Part shown: in pieces, positions 59,450 to 64,000 of the stretch
How the letters are laid out: each line of letters starts with the position of its first letter
How positions within the stretch are numbered: the stretch's first letter is position 1
Source: an uncultured Opitutales bacterium
GTDB lineage: Bacteria > Verrucomicrobiota > Verrucomicrobiia > Opitutales > Intestinicryptomonadaceae
Direction: 5' to 3'
DNA: 64,000 nucleotides
Assembly (NCBI GenBank): GCA_900545705.1
Contig: URAK01000006.1
Span: 62,001-126,000 of the forward strand
The notes under the pieces: model-generated
The model's database searches: none
What the model saw: the letters and a program-made list of their open reading frames with translations, nothing else
What the model was told of the DNA's origin: nothing
Translations under genes and position numbers: made by a program

Positions 59450-60555
59450 ACGAGCTCGACACGATAATAGAAACAGCATACAGAAAAAACGCCACTGACA
59501 TACACCTCTGCGCTTCTATGCGCCCGAGAATAAGAATTGACAACGCCCTAATCGAAACCTCCGAATGCGGCGCTGTGGATATTGAAACAGCAATAGAGCA
59601 AATCTTTGACAACCTAACCCCAGTCGAAAAGAAAATCATGGAGGAAAGATACCGGGCGGGAGAAGACGTCGACTGCGCGTTCTCCTGCATATCTGGCATG
59701 AGGCTTAGGGCAAACATATACAGAAGCCAAAACGGCACAGGCGTCGCCCTTCGCATAATTCCCCCGAATAGAATGTCTGCAAGCGAAATAGGCCTTCCGT
59801 TTTCCGTGACAAGCGTTTGCAGGCGCAAAAGCGGACTATTCCTTGTCACAGGCGCGAACGGTTCAGGGAAAAGCACAACTATTGCAGCTCTTCTAGATAT
59901 TATAAACAATACGCGAGACGCCCATATTCTGACTATTGAAGACCCCATAGAGCACATTATCAGAAGCCGCAAATCCCTTGTGACGCAGCGCGAAGTGGGC
60001 GTGCATACCCCCGATTTTTATTCGGCGCTGCGCTCGAGCTTGCGCGAAAACCCGGATGTTGTAGTCCTCGGCGAAATGCGCGATATTGAAACGACGAGAA
60101 CAGCCATAGAATTGGCAGAGACGGGCCACCTTGTAATTGCGTCCCTGCATACACGCACGGCTGTGTCGACAATCGACAGGCTCATTGGACAATTTGAACC
60201 TGCCGAACAGGCACAGGTAAGAATGATGATTTCCGAAAACCTAATCGGCGTATTGACCCAGACGTTGCTCGCTAAAAAAAGCGGTGGGCTAATTGCCGCT
60301 TTTGAAGTGCTCGTCGCAAATTCGGCAATCAGAAATCTCATACGAGAGCAAAAAGTTCCCCAGATTTACAGCATAATGCAAATGGGCAGACGCGAAGGCA
60401 TGTGCACTATGGAAGACTCTCTGCTATCGCTTGTTGACAGCGGCACAGTATCGGCGGCGGAGGCCGTCTCAAAGTCCGCATTCAGAAACGATCTGCTCGA
60501 CAAACTGCGCGCAAGCCCCAACGTGGATAAAGCCGAGCTTGAAGACATATACTAA
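59446..60555 (+). CDS. pilT: Type IV pilus retraction ATPase, PilT-like
   Basis: The 369-residue ATPase has the PilT N-terminal domain (ATDIHLCASMRPRIRIDN), Walker A VTGANGSGKSTT (about residue 135; most PilT have PTGSGKST), the Asp box ILTIEDPIEHI, Walker B PDVVVLGEMRDIETTRTAIELAETGHLVIASLHT with the His box, and the C-terminal GMCTMEDSLLSLV that resembles the PilT 'GM.t.dqsL'. It retracts pili by depolymerising pilin. No pilB, pilC or pilin is adjacent; the pseudopilin operon is 47 kb away. PilU or a general secretion ATPase is a less likely reading. Confidence 0.88.
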   Translation: MNELDTIIETAYRKNATDIHLCASMRPRIRIDNALIETSECGAVDIETAIEQIFDNLTPVEKKIMEERYRAGEDVDCAFSCISGMRLRANIYRSQNGTGVALRIIPPNRMSASEIGLPFSVTSVCRRKSGLFLVTGANGSGKSTTIAALLDIINNTRDAHILTIEDPIEHIIRSRKSLVTQREVGVHTPDFYSALRSSLRENPDVVVLGEMRDIETTRTAIELAETGHLVIASLHTRTAVSTIDRLIGQFEPAEQAQVRMMISENLIGVLTQTLLAKKSGGLIAAFEVLVANSAIRNLIREQKVPQIYSIMQMGRREGMCTMEDSLLSLVDSGTVSAAEAVSKSAFRNDLLDKLRASPNVDKAELEDIY

Positions 60556-60600
60556 CGCAGCCCAGCTTAAATCATTTGTGCGCGCGGCCCATTAAAACAA

Positions 60601-60630
60601 AAAAACCCGAACCAAATGGTTCGGGTTTTT
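60601..60630. terminator. Bidirectional terminator pilT / PEP-CTERM gene
   Basis: The perfect arms AAAAACCCGAACC / GGTTCGGGTTTTT with a 4-base loop form a terminator usable from both sides. It lies 45 bases past the pilT stop and 16 bases past the PEP-CTERM stop. Confidence 0.9.
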
Positions 60631-60645
60631 GCGCGAAAGTTTCTT

Positions 60646-62130
60646 CTATTTGCGCCTGCGGAATGCACATGCCATAGCCAAAGCCCCAAATATTAAAGAA
60701 AGGGCGGCAGGCTCGGGAACTTGCACGAATGTCACTTGCAGAGTGTTATCGCTCCAAGAGAAGTCCGCGAGAGCATTATTTATTATTGCGCTAAAATAAT
60801 CGTCCGCGTCGGAAGTTGTAAGCAGGTTGCCATCCGCATCTTCAAATGATTCAGCGGATATCAATTCGTACGTTGCGCCTAAAACACTTTCGGCGTCCAG
60901 CCCGGAAAAATCCATTACTATTTTTTCGCCGCCTTCCTTTACGAATTTTCCGTTTACTGTAATTTTATCGGCAGTGCCGCCTTGAATAGATTCAGGTGAA
61001 AATACAAATTTTCCACCCGCCCACGAAGCCGAGTTGAACGCAGTACCTCCATTCATCGCGCTAAAACTTCCGCCCTCCATGCGCAAAGATCCGGAACTTA
61101 TCGGAGAATAAAATACAAGATCGCCTTTTTTTACTGTCACGGAGGATATAATATCAGTATTTGCGCTGGTGATATTCATCGTCTGCTTTCCGTCGCCGTC
61201 CATTGTAATAGTAAAAGAGTCGTTATAGCCGCCGGTATTTTCGCGGAATAGATTACCTTCATAGTAAGTGTTTACGCCCGCAGCGTTTGTTAACGTCAAA
61301 TTCGTCTTTGCGTATATGGGATCTCCCTCCGCAGTGCTTCCGTTTATTATAGCTGTCGCTAGGGTTCCGTATCCGTTTATGCCGCCTATGGAAATATTTT
61401 GATCCCCAAGATACCCACCGCCGAGCTTTCCGAGCGTAAAACGGGTACCCGCCTGCCCCGCCGCATAATTTAACTGGACCACATTGTGTATCACAACTCC
61501 CTTCTCCTGGTCAGTGGCAAGGCCTAACGAAAGATTTTGAAATACCTTAGAAACAGACGTATCGAGGATTATCGCAGCCTTTAAGCCCGTCTTTGAATCA
61601 ACAACAGCATTTTCGCCTATCTCTATTGAAGATGCAACTGTCGAGCTCCAATCGCCTCCAATATTTATTATCGGACGGCTTGTATAATCGGTTCCATTTA
61701 TATTTTTGCTGGCTCCGGTAGCATTAAATATTATCGACCCTTTTATCGTGAGCGGGAAATTTCGCCCTCTTATGCCAACGCATCTCCATGAATCGTTATT
61801 ATAGAGGTATGTATCTCCGACATAGACGTTGCCGTTTATTATAGAACCTTCTTGTACGGTATTTATAAACAGCCTTGCCCCAATATACAATCCGTCAAAA
61901 GAAATGTCATTTACCTCTTTAAAATTTGATATGGTAATCTCTTTTGTAGACGTTAAGTGGTTGGAAAATATAGCATTGTCCGCCGCGCCAGGCGCTCCGT
62001 TTGGAGTCCACGCAGACTCGCTGTCCCACGAAACATTTTCAAGCGCATTAAACTGGTAATCAGCTGCTCCGAGAACCATTGGCATAATTGAAAAGCCAAT
62101 GATAGAACTTTTTATGATCTTGTTTAACAT
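60646..62130 (-). CDS. PEP-CTERM sorted surface protein
   Basis: The 494-residue protein starts at ATG 62130 with a signal peptide (KIIKSSIIGFSIMPMVLGAA, cleavage near 24). The body has repeated short beta-strands, many Gly, Asn, Thr and Ser, and phrases such as AATWTP-like 'WDSESAWTPNGAPGAADNA' and TLTNAAGVNTYYEG, typical of right-handed beta-helical passengers. The C-terminus is the PEP-CTERM signal: VPEPAALSLIFGALAMACAF followed by RRRK. Such proteins are cut and anchored by the exosortase system; none of its machinery is in this window. Function is unknown, probably surface or exopolymer-associated. It is a single gene with its own promoter. Confidence 0.88.
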   Translation of the reverse strand: MLNKIIKSSIIGFSIMPMVLGAADYQFNALENVSWDSESAWTPNGAPGAADNAIFSNHLTSTKEITISNFKEVNDISFDGLYIGARLFINTVQEGSIINGNVYVGDTYLYNNDSWRCVGIRGRNFPLTIKGSIIFNATGASKNINGTDYTSRPIINIGGDWSSTVASSIEIGENAVVDSKTGLKAAIILDTSVSKVFQNLSLGLATDQEKGVVIHNVVQLNYAAGQAGTRFTLGKLGGGYLGDQNISIGGINGYGTLATAIINGSTAEGDPIYAKTNLTLTNAAGVNTYYEGNLFRENTGGYNDSFTITMDGDGKQTMNITSANTDIISSVTVKKGDLVFYSPISSGSLRMEGGSFSAMNGGTAFNSASWAGGKFVFSPESIQGGTADKITVNGKFVKEGGEKIVMDFSGLDAESVLGATYELISAESFEDADGNLLTTSDADDYFSAIINNALADFSWSDNTLQVTFVQVPEPAALSLIFGALAMACAFRRRK

Positions 62131-62151
62131 TTTCTTAAAATAATTTTCTAT

Positions 62152-62181
62152 TTTATATCTATATGCACCTAAATGTGTCAA
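62152..62181 (-). promoter_or_regulatory. Promoter of the PEP-CTERM gene
   Basis: TTGACA (62181-62176, minus strand), an 18-base spacer and TATAAA (62157-62152) form the best promoter in the window. The predicted leader is about 15 bases. Confidence 0.75.
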
Positions 62182-62427
62182 CTCTAATCTCAAACGTTTG
62201 TTATAGAAAATACCATTCTAAAAACTAAATTTTTCGATAAAAAATACAAAAGCTTCAAATCTATTTAACGCCCTGACAACCCCGCACGGCAAATAATTCA
62301 AAAAAAAATATCCCGACGAATAAAGCGCGAAAATTTTTTAGGATTTTTGAAATTATCCAAATTTCCCGGGCAATCTCATAAAGATCAAAGTGGCATATAT
62401 TCAAAAAAATGCCGTTCGCACAAAAAA

Positions 62428-63741
62428 CTATAAATTCTTTAAAAAGACTTTCGACTTGCGCGCGCTTTCCACATATTTTGCGTATCTTTCTTTGGGAAGC
62501 CTCTCAGGCGATACCTCTTCAAACCCGCATACATCAGTAAAAAACGGCGCGCTCTTAGTGCTTAAACAAAACAAACGCTTGAACCCTGCCTTTCGAGCCT
62601 CGCGCTCTACAAATTCCGCCATGAGCGACCCTACATTATGCCCCTGGTAAAACGGCTGAACATGCAGACTCGCCAATTCTGCGGCTCCCTCGCCTATATC
62701 AAGCAGGCTCACTATCCCGATTATGCTGGAATCGAGCTCGTAAACAAAGTAGCTGCCTATGCGCTCCTTTATTTCCTCGAACGACCTGTAAACGAGATTC
62801 TGCGTGCGCGCCGACACCATCGACAAATGGTAGATTGCGCTCGCGTCGTCCGGCGTCGCGCGGCGGATTTTTTGATATTCGTCGGCGTAAATCATAGTTC
62901 CGCAGCCTACCTTTTCAAAAAGCTCCGTGAGCAGGCAGGCGAATTCGTCGCCGTCAAGTATATGCGCGCGCCGCGTGTGGGTGCTGTCAAGCGCCTTCAA
63001 GGCGTTGCGGCATTTTGAAAGCAGCTCGGGCTTCAAAAGCTCCGGAGAATTTTCAATAAGCCCCCTCAGCTCCTCGACCGGAAAAGCCTTTGGATTGGGA
63101 TTGTCCACAAGTATGCTAGCCGACGAGGTAAGGTATATCAATTTTGTGGCGCGCAGCCCCTCGGCAACTTCCGAAGCAAGAGCATCGGAATTTATCCTAA
63201 ATATTCTGCCCCTCCTGTTTACCGCTATCGGCGTCAGAACAGGCACCATTCCAAGCGAAAGCAGATCCGACAGAGCCTTGAAATCTATTTTTTCCGTCTT
63301 GCCGGCGTTGAGGAAATTAACCCCGGATATTATGCCGACCTCCGTGGCTCTTACAACATTTGCCAAAACACAGCGCAGATCCCTCGTTGAGAAAGTGTCT
63401 GCAATCGCTTGCGCCACAAAGCCGGCTATTTTGCGCGAAAGCGAAAGGGTTGCGTCGTCCACAGGGTTTTCGCCGTGGACGTCGCTTATTTTTATTCCGC
63501 GCTCGCGCGCGCCCTCCACAAGCTGCCTGCCTATGCCGTGCACGAGCACCACGTTTATCCCCAGACTCCTCAATACCGCTATGTCGGTCACGACATTTGC
63601 AAAGTTCGGACCCGCGATTATCGCGCCGTCAATGGCTATTACAAAAGTCTGGTCGCGGTATATAGGCACATACTCCAAAATTCCGCGCAAGTCGGAGGCC
63701 TTTATGCTGACCTTGCGGATATTTGTATTAGTCTTTTCCAT
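62428..63741 (-). CDS. argA: Amino-acid N-acetyltransferase (ArgA type)
   Basis: The 437-residue protein pairs an N-terminal amino-acid kinase-like domain (VVLVHGIGRQLVEGA, then SGVNFLNAG) with a C-terminal GNAT acetyltransferase domain (YQKIRRATPDDASAIYHL, HVQPFYQGHNVGSLMAEFVEREARKAGF with the acetyl-CoA loop). This two-domain layout is the classical N-acetylglutamate synthase, the first step of arginine synthesis, usually inhibited by arginine through the kinase-like domain. The ATG at 63741 gives the normal length; an upstream extension to 63777 would overlap the efp stop. It lies 35 bases after efp and probably shares its transcript. Confidence 0.95.
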   Translation of the reverse strand: MEKTNTNIRKVSIKASDLRGILEYVPIYRDQTFVIAIDGAIIAGPNFANVVTDIAVLRSLGINVVLVHGIGRQLVEGARERGIKISDVHGENPVDDATLSLSRKIAGFVAQAIADTFSTRDLRCVLANVVRATEVGIISGVNFLNAGKTEKIDFKALSDLLSLGMVPVLTPIAVNRRGRIFRINSDALASEVAEGLRATKLIYLTSSASILVDNPNPKAFPVEELRGLIENSPELLKPELLSKCRNALKALDSTHTRRAHILDGDEFACLLTELFEKVGCGTMIYADEYQKIRRATPDDASAIYHLSMVSARTQNLVYRSFEEIKERIGSYFVYELDSSIIGIVSLLDIGEGAAELASLHVQPFYQGHNVGSLMAEFVEREARKAGFKRLFCLSTKSAPFFTDVCGFEEVSPERLPKERYAKYVESARKSKVFLKNL

Positions 63742-63776
63742 TTGCGGAAATTTTGAAGTTATTGCCGTTGGGAGCA

Positions 63777-64000
63777 CTACGCTCTGCTTATATACGTATT
63801 GTCTTCAGTGCGGACTTTTACAATGTCTCCCTGCTTTATGAAAAGAGGCACTTGTATCACGACTCCGTTGGCAAGAGTCACAGGCTTGGTCGGCGCCGAA
63901 GAAGTGTCGCCCCTGAGTCCTTCAGCGGCTTCGGCTACTTTTATTTCCATATTGTTCGGCAGTTCTATCGACACTGGATTGCCGTCGACAAAAAGAATAT
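63777..64000 (-). CDS. efp: Elongation factor P, C-terminal part (partial)
   Basis: The visible 74 codons encode the last third of EF-P: VDGNPVSIELPNNMEIKVAEA and NGVVIQVPLFIKQGDIVKVRTEDNTYISRA (split across domain III), with the KPV/NGV.I.VP.FI..GD.i.v.T....Y..R pattern of the family. EF-P relieves ribosome stalling at polyproline. The N-terminal two-thirds, with the modified Lys/Arg loop, is beyond the window. The stop is TAG at 63777-63779. Confidence 0.95.
   Translation of the reverse strand, partial: ILFVDGNPVSIELPNNMEIKVAEAAEGLRGDTSSAPTKPVTLANGVVIQVPLFIKQGDIVKVRTEDNTYISRA

Noticed and set aside
62927..63841. Plus-strand open frame of 304 codons over argA and efp
   Set aside because: It crosses two conserved genes on the other strand and shows only mirror composition.
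1..64000. tRNA, rRNA, insertion sequence, prophage or attachment site
   Set aside because: By eye I saw no cloverleaf-like T-loop signature, transposase, integrase or terminal inverted repeats. A covariance-model scan would be decisive for small RNAs.

Overview
The window reads as chromosome of a Gram-negative bacterium of the Verrucomicrobia, most likely near Opitutae/Opitutales. The pointers are a PEP-CTERM protein with the terminal VPEP plus hydrophobic helix plus RRRK arrangement, a run of pseudopilin genes like the 'Verru_Chthon' cassettes next to obgE, the futalosine route to menaquinone, a predicted lipid A deacylase (so an outer membrane with LPS), and few Shine-Dalgarno sites. No rRNA, tRNA, insertion sequence, prophage or CRISPR array is visible. 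Most of the window is compact housekeeping and envelope DNA with 4-base ATGA overlaps. The organism assignment is inference, because no marker RNA is present.

Layout. 1-1560: 3' truncated AddB-like nuclease gene (minus). 1708-4695: unknown membrane protein, HAD phosphatase, small lipoprotein (plus). 4920-7530: bfn-like nuclease, dus, trmH and rpsT (minus). 7531-8600: non-coding, AT-rich, with a degenerate repeat cluster at its right end. 8601-12961: six-gene pseudopilin operon (minus), preceded by obgE. 14407-16893: tspO, xseA and a TVP38-type membrane protein. 16897-24519: divergent menaquinone locus, mqnE-A-C-D-B to the left and mqnP-M-L to the right, the right arm running on into an AmaP-like gene, thiE and an energy-coupling metal transporter cbiMQO (to 28283).

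28437-38341: glyS (plus), then argH, a GlcD-like oxidase, ptsI, malQ and purF (minus). 38342-38991: non-coding, with four imperfect tandem repeats of about 55 bp. 38992-43500: elongasome operon mreB-mreC-mreD-mrdA (minus). 44004-44975: single secreted GH16 glycosidase with its own promoter and terminator. 45212-57706: long plus-strand operon dsbD-lysA-ybgC-GT-C glycosyltransferase-AsmA-like-panB-SET methyltransferase-large lipoprotein, closed by a strong terminator. 57817-60555: lpxR divergent from rsmD-pilT. 60646-62130: PEP-CTERM surface protein with a near-consensus promoter. 62428-64000: argA and the 3' part of efp (minus).

Functional themes: anaerobic or microaerobic respiration through menaquinone made from chorismate; cell-shape control; export and surface display (pseudopilins, PilT, PEP-CTERM protein, lipoproteins, AsmA-like protein); and polysaccharide use (GH16, MalQ, PTS enzyme I). 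The least explained items are the 632-residue membrane protein (1708), the 171-residue protein ending the pseudopilin operon (8601), the 838-residue lipoprotein (55190), the bacterial SET-domain protein (54635), and the two repeat clusters near 8.5 kb and 38.8 kb. Nothing in the window is clearly a new defence or mobile system.
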